Assembly (NCBI GenBank): GCA_902517275.1
Contig: CABYBQ010000001.1
Coordinates: forward strand, 24,224 to 88,223
Origin: an uncultured SAR116 cluster alpha proteobacterium
Lineage (GTDB): Bacteria > Pseudomonadota > Alphaproteobacteria > Puniceispirillales > Marisalimonadaceae
DNA length: 64,000 nucleotides
Direction: 5' to 3'
Made by a program: the position numbers and the translations under genes
The notes under the pieces: model-generated
Database searches by the model: none
What the model saw: the letters and a program-made list of their open reading frames with translations, nothing else
What the model was told of the DNA's origin: nothing
Shown: piece after piece, positions 20,942 through 31,543 of the stretch
How positions within the stretch are numbered: the first letter of the stretch is position 1
Layout: every line of letters starts with the position of its first letter

Positions 20942-22075
20942 ATGAATAAAAATATTCAAAAAGAATTATTAAATTTATTAAAAGAACTTGTTAAAATAAA
21001 TACTTGTTATCCTCCAGGGAGTAGTAAAGATTTTGGTGATTTTATAAATTTATATCTTAAAGATAGTGGGTTAAAGGTTAAATCTTTTGGTGTTAATAAA
21101 GAAAAAATTAATATTGTAGCTTCAAATTATAAAGGTTTAAAAAAGTCAATTGTCTTTAACTCACATATAGACACTGTTAGGCCGATTTTGAGCGAGTGGA
21201 AAAGTGACCCATATAGTCTTAAAATAGAAAAAGATTATTCATATGGTCTTGGTGCTGTTAATTGCAAATCAAGTGCAGCAGTACATTTATATTTAGCAAA
21301 AAATTTTAAAAGATTATTTCCTAATATTAAAGAAAATATAGATTTTACTTTTGTAACAGATGAAGAGAATTTAGGACCAGATGGTACAGAATATCTAAGA
21401 AGATCAAAGAAAATAAAACCACATACGCTAATTCTAGGTGCTCCAACTAATAATAATTTTGTTATAGAAGAAAGGGGTGTATTTTGGGTAGAGGTTAATA
21501 TTATAGGTAAAACTTCTCACGCAGGTGAGCCTCATAAAGGGAAAAACGCAATTGAAAAATCTGCAAAAATAATAAGTGAACTTAGTTCTAAATTTAAAAA
21601 AGAACTAAAAAAATATGACTCTGGAACACATAAATCTACAATTAATATAGGGGTTGTATCTGGCGGAGAAAACGTAAATGTTGTGCCTGCTAAAACTGAT
21701 ATAATTATTGATAGACGAATTACTCATAAAGAAGATGTAAAGAAAGCTTTTACTGAAATTAAGAATTTTATTTTAAAAATTGATAAATCTGCAAAAATTA
21801 AATTTCTTACTGGTACAAACCCATTTAAGTCAAATAAATCTAATATTTATTTGAAAAAATTATCTATTTCTAAACAAGTTATTACAGGTAAAAAACCAAA
21901 ATTTTTATCGTCCATTGGAGTTAGTGATGGTAGGTATTTTGCAGATGATGGTGTTAATATAATTAATATTGGACCTGGAACAGGATCTGAAGGCCATAAA
22001 TCCAATGAAAAATTAATTAACAAAGATCTTCTTGATTATTTTTTCATTTTGGAACACTTTTTACTTAAGATTTAA
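20942..22075 (+). CDS. M20 family metallopeptidase (ArgE/DapE/carboxypeptidase G2-like)
   Basis: FNSHIDTV, TDEENLGPDGTEYL, GKTSHAGEPHKGKNAIEK. Confidence 0.88.
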   Translation: MNKNIQKELLNLLKELVKINTCYPPGSSKDFGDFINLYLKDSGLKVKSFGVNKEKINIVASNYKGLKKSIVFNSHIDTVRPILSEWKSDPYSLKIEKDYSYGLGAVNCKSSAAVHLYLAKNFKRLFPNIKENIDFTFVTDEENLGPDGTEYLRRSKKIKPHTLILGAPTNNNFVIEERGVFWVEVNIIGKTSHAGEPHKGKNAIEKSAKIISELSSKFKKELKKYDSGTHKSTINIGVVSGGENVNVVPAKTDIIIDRRITHKEDVKKAFTEIKNFILKIDKSAKIKFLTGTNPFKSNKSNIYLKKLSISKQVITGKKPKFLSSIGVSDGRYFADDGVNIINIGPGTGSEGHKSNEKLINKDLLDYFFILEHFLLKI

Positions 22076-22098
22076 GTTGATATTATCTGGTTACGCAA

Positions 22099-22422
22099 AT
22101 GTATGTAAGAATCGTGAAATTATCTTTTATGAATGACTTCTCAAAAGAAGCTGCATCAAATCTTTTATCCCAAATAGGAAAAACAAAGGGGTTTGCAGAA
22201 GGAATGCTCTTAAGGTTGTCTGTAGATGTTTCTGATACACAAAGATATTCTATGACAGTTTGGCCAAACAAAAAAATTGAAGAAAAAACATGGAAATTAT
22301 TTGGTGAAGAGGTTCTAAAAAAATTAAGAGACACTGGAGCAAGAGTTGAAATTTCAAAAGGAGAAGTAAATGACATTAATATTTCTAAAGATTTGGAGTT
22401 TAGTAATTTTTTAATTGACTGA
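22099..22422 (+). CDS. hypothetical protein (107 aa)
   Basis: Mixed-composition ORF without low-complexity bias; preferred over antisense ORF 22083..22457. Confidence 0.55.
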   Translation: MYVRIVKLSFMNDFSKEAASNLLSQIGKTKGFAEGMLLRLSVDVSDTQRYSMTVWPNKKIEEKTWKLFGEEVLKKLRDTGARVEISKGEVNDINISKDLEFSNFLID

Positions 22423-23313
22423 TTTTTTAGTTTTGTTGAATGGTTTTGTTGCAACAATATATATACCAGACACTATGAAAATTAGGGCTAAAACATCTAA
22501 CCATGAGAATTTAACATCTACAAAAATATAATCTACTAGTATGGCTAAAATGGGAACTGCCATGATTGATATAGATGTTACGTTAACTGAAAATTTTTGT
22601 AAAATTGTAAAATAAGCCCAATAGGTATATGCGCTTGACAAAAATATACCGTATAAAATAATAAAAAAATGTATATAATTTAAAGATCCAAAATTGTTTT
22701 GATCAAAATATAAAGCAAATGGTATGATAGGGATTATTCCAATAATTTGCTGCCAACCTGCCACAATTAATCCATCAGATTTAATACCACCATACTTTAC
22801 TATCATAGTCCCTACTGCCCAGCTTAAGCCAGCAGATAAGGTGATGAGAAAACCAAAAATATTTTCAAAAACATTTATTTCAATGGAAAGAAAAAAAATG
22901 CCCATCATTCCTAAAACTAAAGAAAATATAATAGAAATATTAATTCTTTCATAACCAAAAATAGCTGCAAAAATTGTTGCCCATACAGGCATTGTATACG
23001 TTAAAACAGCAGCTCTTCCTCCACCAAGCATACTTATTCCATACAACATTAATACTTGCCATAAGGTGACATTAAAAAAACTTATCAATATTAAAGGTTT
23101 CCAATCACCTTTAGGAACATTAATTGTTTTAACCTTTTTAAAACCAAGAATTAATAATAAAATAAAAGCTGGTATTCCAATAATAACTCTAAAACTTAGA
23201 GGTGGAACGACTTCTATTGCAATTTTAAATAAAGACCAAACTGAAGTCCAAACCAGAATTAAAATTATTAAAAGGACAATAGGTAAAGTTTTTTTGGAGG
23301 AAAGTAATTCCAT
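22411..23313 (-). CDS. EamA/DMT family transporter
   Basis: Ten-helix hydrophobic pattern, two EamA repeats, YWAYFTILQKFSVNVTS. Confidence 0.87.
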   Translation of the reverse strand: MELLSSKKTLPIVLLIILILVWTSVWSLFKIAIEVVPPLSFRVIIGIPAFILLLILGFKKVKTINVPKGDWKPLILISFFNVTLWQVLMLYGISMLGGGRAAVLTYTMPVWATIFAAIFGYERINISIIFSLVLGMMGIFFLSIEINVFENIFGFLITLSAGLSWAVGTMIVKYGGIKSDGLIVAGWQQIIGIIPIIPFALYFDQNNFGSLNYIHFFIILYGIFLSSAYTYWAYFTILQKFSVNVTSISIMAVPILAILVDYIFVDVKFSWLDVLALIFIVSGIYIVATKPFNKTKKSVN

Positions 23314-23463
23314 TGATTGACCAAGATTAAAAAATACTAATTTATTTTTTAGATTTTTAACATATTAATTGGATGTGGGTAATTTTTATTTAGAACAAAA
23401 TCCGTCATCTAGACTTTTCTAAGTATATGCATTATTTTAATTAAAATAATAACGGAGAAAAAA

Positions 23464-24213
23464 ATGTTAGTAGTCGTTTCCCCAGCGAAAAAACTTAATA
23501 TGCACCCTATTAATAAGGTTAAAGAAACCAAACCACTTTTTGCTGAAAACGTAAATGATTTGATTTTTGAAGTCAGAAAATTAAGCTCAGATAATTTAAA
23601 AGATTTAATGGGAATCAGCACTCAATTAGCAGAACTAAATAAGAAAAGATTTACGGATTTTGGTAAGCAAGATAAAAAAGCTGCAGCCTTTGCCTTTGCA
23701 GGAGATACGTATAAAGGTTTAGATATAGAAAAGATGGATCAACATGACCTTGAATGGGCTCAAAAACATCTTAGAATTTTGTCTGGTTTGTATGGTTTAT
23801 TGCGACCACTTGATTCAATTGAACCCTACCGTTTAGAAATGGGGAGTAAATTAAAAGGATCTCACGGTAATTCATTATATGAATATTGGGACCGTAAAAT
23901 TTCTAATAATCTAAATCAACACGCAAAAAAAATTGGAACAGATACTTTAGTAAATTGTGCTTCAAATGAATATTTTAATGCGATAAATCTTAAAAATTTA
24001 TCATTAAATATCATCACACCTGTCTTCATGGAACGTAAAAATGGTAAAGAAAAAATTATAAGTTTCTACGCTAAAAATGCTAGGGGAGCTATGGCTCGGT
24101 TCATAATTCAAAATCGTTTGGTAAATGAAGAAGATTTGAAAAAATTCAACTTAGACGGATATTCGTATAATGTTGAAAAATCAAAAGATGGCAAATTTGT
24201 TTTTCTTAGGTAA
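23464..24213 (+). CDS. yaaA: YaaA family (peroxide stress, DUF328) protein
   Basis: MLVVVSPAKKLN, AFAGDTYKGL, LRILSGLYGLLRPLDSIEPYRLEMG. Confidence 0.95.
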   Translation: MLVVVSPAKKLNMHPINKVKETKPLFAENVNDLIFEVRKLSSDNLKDLMGISTQLAELNKKRFTDFGKQDKKAAAFAFAGDTYKGLDIEKMDQHDLEWAQKHLRILSGLYGLLRPLDSIEPYRLEMGSKLKGSHGNSLYEYWDRKISNNLNQHAKKIGTDTLVNCASNEYFNAINLKNLSLNIITPVFMERKNGKEKIISFYAKNARGAMARFIIQNRLVNEEDLKKFNLDGYSYNVEKSKDGKFVFLR

Positions 24214-24305
24214 TTTCTTTTAATTTAAATTTTAGTGTTTCTTAAATTCATTTATTTAATAGTTAAATCAATCATATTTATTTAAAAAATATTGGATGTT
24301 AAAAA

Positions 24306-25583
24306 ATGTCAAAAAATACAATGCCTCTTCATAAGGAAGCATGGATTGAAGAATTAGCTATAAAAATTTTTAACGAAATTGAGGCATTAACCAGAGATAA
24401 AGTTGGCGTTTCTAGAGAATCTTATGGTAAAGGAGAAACCATAAGCATAAATTACATGATAAATTTAGCAAAAGAATTTGGGTTCTATATTGAAAAAGAT
24501 GCTGCTGCAAATGTTTATTTATCATTAGAACAATCTATAAAAAATAATCATATACTAATTGGATCACACATAGACTCTGTTCCTCAAGGAGGTAATTTTG
24601 ATGGACTTGCCGGAGTAATCGCTGGTTTCTTAATTCTAGTTTATTTAAAAGAAAAAAAAGTCAAAACTTCTTTGCCCATAAAATTGTTATTATTAAGAGG
24701 TGAAGAAAGTGCTTGGTATGGAAAAAACTGCATTGGTTCTAAAGCATTGTTTGGTTTAATATCCCAAGAAGATTTAAATTCTACTCATAGAAGCAATGGA
24801 AAAAAATTATCAAAAGCTATGACAGAGTCTGGTGTAAAATTAGATCAGATTAGAAAATGTAAAACTTTGATAAATAAAAATGAGGTTGAAGCTTTTATAG
24901 AAATACATATTGAACAAGGCCCTATTCTAGTGGATAAAAATTGGCCAATTGCTGTTGTTACTGGGATTCGAGGTAATTATCGCCATCACAAAATAAGATG
25001 TAAGGGTACAGCTGGACATTCCGGCACTATTCCAAGATATTTAAGAAAAGATGCTGTTTTTGCTGGTGCCGATTTAATAACTCGTATGGACGATCATTGG
25101 AATACAATAGAACAACATGGTGGTGATCTTGTTCTAACTTCAGGTATTTTTCATACAGATGTTGATAATCAGGCTATGTCTAGAATACCTGGAGAAATTT
25201 TATTTAGTTTTGAATCAAGGAGCCAAGATATTTCAACTTTGGAAGCATTAGAAGGATTATTAAGATCGGAATGTAAAACAATAGAAAGAGAAAAAGGAGT
25301 TTATTTTGAGTTTGACAATGTAATTAAATCAGATCCAGCTGAATGTAATCAAGAAATTGTAAAAAAACTTTTAGATGCAAGTGAGTCTCTGGGTTTTCCG
25401 AGGGTTTCTGTAGCAAGTGGCGCAACTCATGATGCCGCTATATTTTCAAATCAGGGTATAAAAACAGGAATGATTTTTATAAGAAATGACAAGGGATCTC
25501 ATAATCCAGATGAAAGAATGGAGATAAAAGATTTTATGAAAAGTGTTTCAACATTAAATAAATTTTTAAATGATTATCAATAA
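24306..25583 (+). CDS. Zn-dependent M20 hydrolase, N-carbamoyl-amino acid/allantoate amidohydrolase type
   Basis: GSHIDSVPQGGNFDGLAGV, EIHIEQGPIL, GTAGHSGTIP, SGATHDAA. Confidence 0.87.
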   Translation: MSKNTMPLHKEAWIEELAIKIFNEIEALTRDKVGVSRESYGKGETISINYMINLAKEFGFYIEKDAAANVYLSLEQSIKNNHILIGSHIDSVPQGGNFDGLAGVIAGFLILVYLKEKKVKTSLPIKLLLLRGEESAWYGKNCIGSKALFGLISQEDLNSTHRSNGKKLSKAMTESGVKLDQIRKCKTLINKNEVEAFIEIHIEQGPILVDKNWPIAVVTGIRGNYRHHKIRCKGTAGHSGTIPRYLRKDAVFAGADLITRMDDHWNTIEQHGGDLVLTSGIFHTDVDNQAMSRIPGEILFSFESRSQDISTLEALEGLLRSECKTIEREKGVYFEFDNVIKSDPAECNQEIVKKLLDASESLGFPRVSVASGATHDAAIFSNQGIKTGMIFIRNDKGSHNPDERMEIKDFMKSVSTLNKFLNDYQ

Positions 25584-25734
25584 TATATTTTAGTGATACA
25601 TGACTCTATTTTTAAATATTCATTTAATCATTTATCTGAATACTTTATATTTTGAAAATGTTAGGTAAGTAAATATTTCAAATGTATGAAGATTAAATAC
25701 TCAATAAACATGTTTAGATAAGGAAAAATTAAAA

Positions 25735-26430
25735 ATGTTTTCAACTAGTTTCCCCGAAAAAAGTGTTATATCAAGGATAACTGCTAAAATGTTAATAGAA
25801 GTTGAAGCAGTAAGATTTAGTGCTAAAGACCCGTTCAAATTTACTTCAGGTTGGGCAAGTCCAGTTTACATAGATTGTAGAAAACTCATTTCTTATCCTA
25901 GAGTAAGACATACATTAATGGATTTTGCAGCTTCTGAAATAACACGTAATATTGGGTTTGAGAGTATTGACTCAATTGCTGGAGGAGAAACGGCAGGTAT
26001 TCCATTTGCAGCATGGATAGCTGATAGAATGATGCTACCTATGCAATATGTTAGAAAAAAGGCAAAAGGATTTGGAAGAAATGCTCAAATTGAGGGTGAT
26101 TTCGAAAATAACTCACATATACTTTTGGTTGAAGATTTAACTACAGATGGAAATAGCAAAATAAAGTTTTGTCAAGCACTTCGCCAAGCTGGCGCCAAAG
26201 TTGATCACACCTTCGTAGTTTTTTATTATGATATATTTCCACAAACAAAGAAAACATTAGAAGATATTGGCCTGCAGATGCATTCACTGGCCACTTGGTG
26301 GGATGTTTTAAAAGTAGCTAAGGAATTTAATTACTTTGAAAACAATGAGATTGCGGAGGTAGAAAGTTTTTTGAATGATCCAATGAAATGGTCTGCTGAT
26401 CACGGTGGCGCCTCATCATTATCTGGATAG
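25735..26430 (+). CDS. pyrE: orotate phosphoribosyltransferase
   Basis: [49 protein letters not shown]. Confidence 0.93.
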   Translation: MFSTSFPEKSVISRITAKMLIEVEAVRFSAKDPFKFTSGWASPVYIDCRKLISYPRVRHTLMDFAASEITRNIGFESIDSIAGGETAGIPFAAWIADRMMLPMQYVRKKAKGFGRNAQIEGDFENNSHILLVEDLTTDGNSKIKFCQALRQAGAKVDHTFVVFYYDIFPQTKKTLEDIGLQMHSLATWWDVLKVAKEFNYFENNEIAEVESFLNDPMKWSADHGGASSLSG

Positions 26431-26442
26431 ATCTTTTGTTAT

Positions 26443-27318
26443 TTATTTTAATTTTGATTCTCGCCATGCAATGTATGATGTTGAACCAATTATTAAAAAT
26501 CCACCTATCCATAGTGTAATCTCTGGTTCTTCTGCAAATAATGCATAACCAATAAGAACTGACCATATCAATCTTAAAAAATCAAAAGGCAGAAGCAAAG
26601 CTAATTCCCCTTTTTCAAATGCAAAATTCATTATTGTTTGAGCTAAAGTTCCGGTTATGGCTATGAATATTAAAATTATGAATTGTCTTAAATCAATCAT
26701 TTCAAAAACAGGAAACGCCATAACAAAAGTAGCGGGGATCATTCCTATTCCAAAATAAAGAGAAATGGTAATTGCACTGTCAGTTTCTGTAAGTTTTTTT
26801 ATATATATCAGACAAACAGACCATAAAAAAGAAGAAAAAATAATTAAAACGGCACCTAATTCAATTGAAATATCTGGTCGCATAACAATTAACGTACCAA
26901 CAAAACCAATGATTAAAGCGCTTGTTCTTCGCAACCTAATTTTTTCTTTCATAAAAACAACAGCCAAAATGGTTGTAAATATTGGTACAGTAAAACCTAA
27001 TGTAGTCAATTGAGCTAGTGGAGTAGAAGAAATTCCGTAAAAAAAACATAACATAGCTACGGAATTAGTTGTAATTCGTAGAAACTGAATTTTAGGCTGT
27101 CCGGTAACGAAGACACTTTTACCTTGTTGTAAAATTATTGGTGCCAGTACAAAAATTACTAAAGCACATCGAAAAAATGCGATCTCAAAAATATGTACTT
27201 CTTTTGATAAATATTTAACAGCACTATGCATAAAGACAAAAAATAAACCTGATATAACCATTAGACTTATTGCGATTAGTGGTTTTGGGAATTTATTTAA
27301 TATACCAGCGAAATGCAC
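26443..27318 (-). CDS. EamA/DMT family transporter
   Basis: Multi-helix protein with EamA motifs (ISSTPLAQLTTLGFTVPIFTTILAVVFMKEKI). Confidence 0.88.
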   Translation of the reverse strand: MHFAGILNKFPKPLIAISLMVISGLFFVFMHSAVKYLSKEVHIFEIAFFRCALVIFVLAPIILQQGKSVFVTGQPKIQFLRITTNSVAMLCFFYGISSTPLAQLTTLGFTVPIFTTILAVVFMKEKIRLRRTSALIIGFVGTLIVMRPDISIELGAVLIIFSSFLWSVCLIYIKKLTETDSAITISLYFGIGMIPATFVMAFPVFEMIDLRQFIILIFIAITGTLAQTIMNFAFEKGELALLLPFDFLRLIWSVLIGYALFAEEPEITLWIGGFLIIGSTSYIAWRESKLK

Positions 27319-27519
27319 TAAACATCCTTCATTGTTAAACTAAGATATATTTATACATTTTTTTTAAAATAAGGTTCAAATAATAGTATCAATAAAACTC
27401 AACATAAAAAACTTGTTGCGGATCCAATAATGTAATCTAATTAATTAAAAGATGAGCAAAGATCAATATAGTAAAGCTAGAGGAACGTACCTAATGTGTA
27501 TGCAAAATACATTATATAA

Positions 27520-28176
27520 TTGTACAAAAAAATTAGATTTATTTCAAAAAGGTTGATTTTGAAGAAAAGAGAACAAATAGAGTTTGGTTTAAGAACTATA
27601 ATTAAAGGCTCAAAAAAAAATGTTTTTGTCAAACTCTCATTATCAGAACTTATAAAAACCTCCAGAAGAATGTATGTTATCTTTGAGAATTATAAGTCTG
27701 GTGAAAAATTTAAAATTAATAACAATGATGAAAATATTCTTTTATTGAATAAAATCGTATCAGATTTTCAACAACTTAATTCAAAACTTACAAATATACC
27801 AACACCCATAAAAGATTTACTGAATAGAAAATGGGAGCAAGAACCAAATTCTAAAGAGAGTACCGATGGCTCTACTGAACTTATCCTAAAAAAGCTTTCT
27901 TATTTACAAAATGATTTTAAAAATTTAGTAAATGTATTAGTGACAGACACTAAAAATGGAACGATTAATAATATAGATCCTATTCCGATTGCAATTGTAC
28001 ATAGTGCTATGACCATTTGGGTGGAAGTTTTAAAGAATAAATATAATTTAAAGAACAAAAAAATATTGAGTAAAAATCTTTTAATTTACTTAGAAAGAGT
28101 TTTAGAGGCATTTGGTTATGATGCTGATATTAAAAAAAGTTATTATAATTGGCACGAATTAAAAAATATGTCTTAG
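27520..28176 (+). CDS. hypothetical protein, start uncertain (TTG at 27520, 27553 or 27559)
   Basis: 218-aa ORF with ordinary coding composition, no ATG near the N-terminus, no family recognised. Confidence 0.55.
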   Translation: MYKKIRFISKRLILKKREQIEFGLRTIIKGSKKNVFVKLSLSELIKTSRRMYVIFENYKSGEKFKINNNDENILLLNKIVSDFQQLNSKLTNIPTPIKDLLNRKWEQEPNSKESTDGSTELILKKLSYLQNDFKNLVNVLVTDTKNGTINNIDPIPIAIVHSAMTIWVEVLKNKYNLKNKKILSKNLLIYLERVLEAFGYDADIKKSYYNWHELKNMS

Positions 28177-28212
28177 TATTTTAAATAAAATATAACTTGG
28201 AGATTAAATTAA

Positions 28213-29067
28213 ATGGGATCATTCCTAAGTAAATCTGAAACTTCTGATTTCCATAAGAATGGTTATGTTATAGTTAAAAATTTTTTTAATGAAAAAGAAA
28301 CGGAACTTTTACAGAATGCCTCAATTCAGGATCCAGCCATAAGGGATCATTTATATGATAGAAAAGATTCTGAAGGTTTAACAACAAAAATGATGGCATG
28401 GAACCATCCTGACGACAGTATTTATGGCGTCACGGCAAGATCAGAAAAAATTGTTGATACGATGGAAAGTTTACTAGGAGGTGAAGTTTACCACTATCAC
28501 TCCAAAATCACTGCTAAAGAACCTTATGAAGGAGGCGCTTGGGAGTGGCATCAAGATTATGGTTACTGGTACAACAATGGATGTTTATTTCCACTTATGG
28601 CAACTGTAATGATTGCTTTGGATAAATGTACTAGAGAAAATGGATGTTTACAGGTTTTATCAGGTTCAAACAACTTGGGTAGAATTGACCATGCTTTGCT
28701 TGAGAGTGGACAAGTAGGAGTGGATCTCAAAAGAGTTGAGGAGGCAAAAAAACATCTAAATTTGGTTTATTGTGAAATGGACCCAGGCGATGTTTTGTTC
28801 TTTCATTGTAATACTCTCCATAGATCAGATAAAAATAATTCTCCTGATAGACGTTGGACGCTTTTGTGTTGTTATAATGCAGCAAGAAATAATCCTTTTG
28901 TAGAGCATCATCATCCAAAATACACTCCTCTAAAAAAATTAACGAATGATGAAATTATAAAAGCAGGAGATAAGTTTTTGGATGTTAACGATGTTGAGAC
29001 GTTCTTAAAGAGGCCAACAGCACCACCTGAACTTTCAAAAAAAAGTGGAAAGTTATTTAATAGTTAA
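28213..29067 (+). CDS. phytanoyl-CoA dioxygenase (PhyH) family Fe(II)/2OG oxygenase
   Basis: WHQDYGYWYNNG (HxD), ENGCLQVLSGSNNLGRIDH, GDVLFFHCNTLHRSDKNNSPDRRW. Confidence 0.9.
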   Translation: MGSFLSKSETSDFHKNGYVIVKNFFNEKETELLQNASIQDPAIRDHLYDRKDSEGLTTKMMAWNHPDDSIYGVTARSEKIVDTMESLLGGEVYHYHSKITAKEPYEGGAWEWHQDYGYWYNNGCLFPLMATVMIALDKCTRENGCLQVLSGSNNLGRIDHALLESGQVGVDLKRVEEAKKHLNLVYCEMDPGDVLFFHCNTLHRSDKNNSPDRRWTLLCCYNAARNNPFVEHHHPKYTPLKKLTNDEIIKAGDKFLDVNDVETFLKRPTAPPELSKKSGKLFNS

Positions 29068-29873
29068 AGCGATTTGTTGAACTCTTTTTGAAGGTATAAG
29101 GATAAATCTCTATCATTCAAATTAGGTAAGGATTGACTTTTTAAATATTTCAAAACTTTGAATTGCATTGGTTTATCTAAACTTTTCTTAATTTCATATA
29201 AATATAAACTTTGCTTTATAGTTTGATGAACACGAGACGCCAACTGGAATGCCTTGGAGTTTTGACCGTCAAATTTTGTCATTATGAGATCGCAATTTGA
29301 ATCATTGATTAGTCTTCCAAGCATAGGTTTCCAATCATCCTCTTGAATAGGCAACCCTTTTTTTCTTGACCAAGCCACTCCTCCAGCTGGAAAAATTGCA
29401 ACAACCCCACCATTTTTTAAAATTTTAATTGCTGTCTGTCTTGTCACAACGTTATTTCTCATTGCATTTTTACTATTACTAAAATCAATAGGAAGAATAT
29501 TGTCTGCAAGTATAGGTTCTTGTCTGAGCACTCCATGAGCAATAACTTTAAAATTTTCATCTAATGTTGAGGCAAACCATGATAAAAAAACTCCATCTGC
29601 AACTCCAAAAGGGTGATTTGCTACTATAATTACTCCTTTTGATTTTGCTCTTTTAGGAATAGGATCTAATGTAGGTGTTTGAATACCCATAGAGTTTAAT
29701 GCGTGTTTCCAAAGATCTGTTCCTCTTTTGTCTTGGCATAATGAAATAAAATTCTTATATCTTTTTTCAAGAGATATCCTGGCTGATAAAAGTTCTACTG
29801 TATGAATTAAAAATCTGTGATGTATAGGTAACCATGATTCGGCATATGTTATTTTTACATTTGATTTAAACAT
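29064..29873 (-). CDS. PlsC-like 1-acyl-glycerol-3-phosphate acyltransferase family protein
   Basis: VANHPFGVADGVFLS (NHx4D), VAIFPAGGVAWS. Confidence 0.8.
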   Translation of the reverse strand: MFKSNVKITYAESWLPIHHRFLIHTVELLSARISLEKRYKNFISLCQDKRGTDLWKHALNSMGIQTPTLDPIPKRAKSKGVIIVANHPFGVADGVFLSWFASTLDENFKVIAHGVLRQEPILADNILPIDFSNSKNAMRNNVVTRQTAIKILKNGGVVAIFPAGGVAWSRKKGLPIQEDDWKPMLGRLINDSNCDLIMTKFDGQNSKAFQLASRVHQTIKQSLYLYEIKKSLDKPMQFKVLKYLKSQSLPNLNDRDLSLYLQKEFNKSL

Positions 29874-29969
29874 ATTTTAGCACTTCATAATTAATAATCA
29901 TGATTCTATAATATTATAAATTTAATTTTCAATATTTATTTTTAAACCAAGATTATAAAAAATTTTTAA

Positions 29970-31370
29970 CTATGAATTTGGCAATATAGGCTTAATTTCA
30001 GGAAAAAAATTTTCTAACTCATATCCTACATTTAACAAAATATCTTCTCTATATTTTCTTGTAATAAATTGAACTCCCAGTGGTATATTGGAAGCAATTT
30101 TATTTGTTGAAAATGTTAAACCTGGAAGTCCTAAATATGGAGGTGCAATTTGAGGAAGCATTGAATCAAAAACTAAATCAAAAGACTCAGGTGATTCTAG
30201 GTCCTTTAAGTCTGGAAAAGGTAAATCTCCAGTTACAGGGCACAAAATCAAAGGGTAATTATCAAAGAAATTGTTCCACTCTCTACTTATTCTTGCCCTG
30301 TTTTGAAGGGCATCCATAAAGTTTTCTAAACTTGTGTCCGGACATCTTCTGGACATTTGATCATAAATAAAATTTGCGTCAGGATCATTTTCTTTTTTTA
30401 TGGCTTCCCCCCCAGTTCTTCTAAATTCCCCAAGCCATAAAGCAGCTTGAAATTTAGCAGCTTCTTGAAAATCTGGAGCATCCGGTTCTTCGATTATCCA
30501 ACCAATATCTTCTAGATGTTTTGCAACGTTTTTTAATTCATCTTTTATTATTGGATCAATTTTTAACCCTTTAATTTCTGTTATTAAGGCTAATTTTTTT
30601 TGTGGTGCTTCAAATGTAAATGGTATAGGAGCCCACCATGGATCGTCATAATCCTCAATACTCATAGCTTTTAAACCGAGTTCAAGATCTTTGATTGATC
30701 TAGCAAGTGGGCCAGATACAGCCATTATTTGTCCACCAATATGTCTGTCAGGGGTAGTGTAATTTATCATTGGGACACGACCTAAACTTGGTCTCAAACC
30801 ATGTATGCCACAAGCATAAGCAGGGTAACGAATAGAGCCAGCAATATCAGTGCCGTGACCAATGGCTCCCATTCCTGAAGCTGTAGCAGCTGCGGCTCCA
30901 CCCGAAGAACCACCTGGTGTTATATTCTTGTTATGTGGGTTAAGGGTATGTCCGTGTAAACTATTTCTGGTAAACCAGTGTATGCTAAACGCAGGTGTAT
31001 TTGTTTTACCTACAATAAGAGCGTCAGATTTTTTTAGATTATTAACAACAGGACTATCTTTTTTTGCTATAAGATCTTTTTGTATCCTTAAACCATTTGT
31101 GCTTGCGTAACCTATTTGATCTGTATTTACTTTAACAGTAACAGGTACGCCTGCAAGTTTTCCCAAATTTTCTTTGTTATTTAATTTTTTATCTAATGAA
31201 AGAGCTGTATTTTTGGCCTCAGTAAAAGTATCTATGACTATTGCATTTATTTTGGGGTTTGTATTTTCAATATGCTTTATTGTTTCGTTACAAATCTCAA
31301 CTGCGGAAATTTCTTTTTTTGTGAATAACTCTACTATTTTAAATCCTGGTAGTTCCCAAATCTCATTCAT
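29970..31370 (-). CDS. amidase (amidase signature family)
   Basis: TPGGSSGGAAAATASGMGAIGHGTDIAGSIRYPA with Ser-Ser-Lys residues. Confidence 0.93.
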   Translation of the reverse strand: MNEIWELPGFKIVELFTKKEISAVEICNETIKHIENTNPKINAIVIDTFTEAKNTALSLDKKLNNKENLGKLAGVPVTVKVNTDQIGYASTNGLRIQKDLIAKKDSPVVNNLKKSDALIVGKTNTPAFSIHWFTRNSLHGHTLNPHNKNITPGGSSGGAAAATASGMGAIGHGTDIAGSIRYPAYACGIHGLRPSLGRVPMINYTTPDRHIGGQIMAVSGPLARSIKDLELGLKAMSIEDYDDPWWAPIPFTFEAPQKKLALITEIKGLKIDPIIKDELKNVAKHLEDIGWIIEEPDAPDFQEAAKFQAALWLGEFRRTGGEAIKKENDPDANFIYDQMSRRCPDTSLENFMDALQNRARISREWNNFFDNYPLILCPVTGDLPFPDLKDLESPESFDLVFDSMLPQIAPPYLGLPGLTFSTNKIASNIPLGVQFITRKYREDILLNVGYELENFFPEIKPILPNS

Positions 31371-31543
31371 AATAAGATGCCTATAACAATATTTTAATAT
31401 TAAAAATTAATAAATAATAAATCTACTTTAAAACAAAAGTGATAAAATAACTTTATTTTTTTTTAGTATAGGTAATAATAGCCAATGGGAGATAGATTGA
31501 GTTCATCCATTATGGTAATAACACCAAACTTCTCAGAGCTTGC

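Noticed and set aside
22083-22457. 124-aa minus ORF overlapping 22099..22422
   Set aside because: Competes with a plus ORF of more natural composition and also overlaps the end of the EamA gene.
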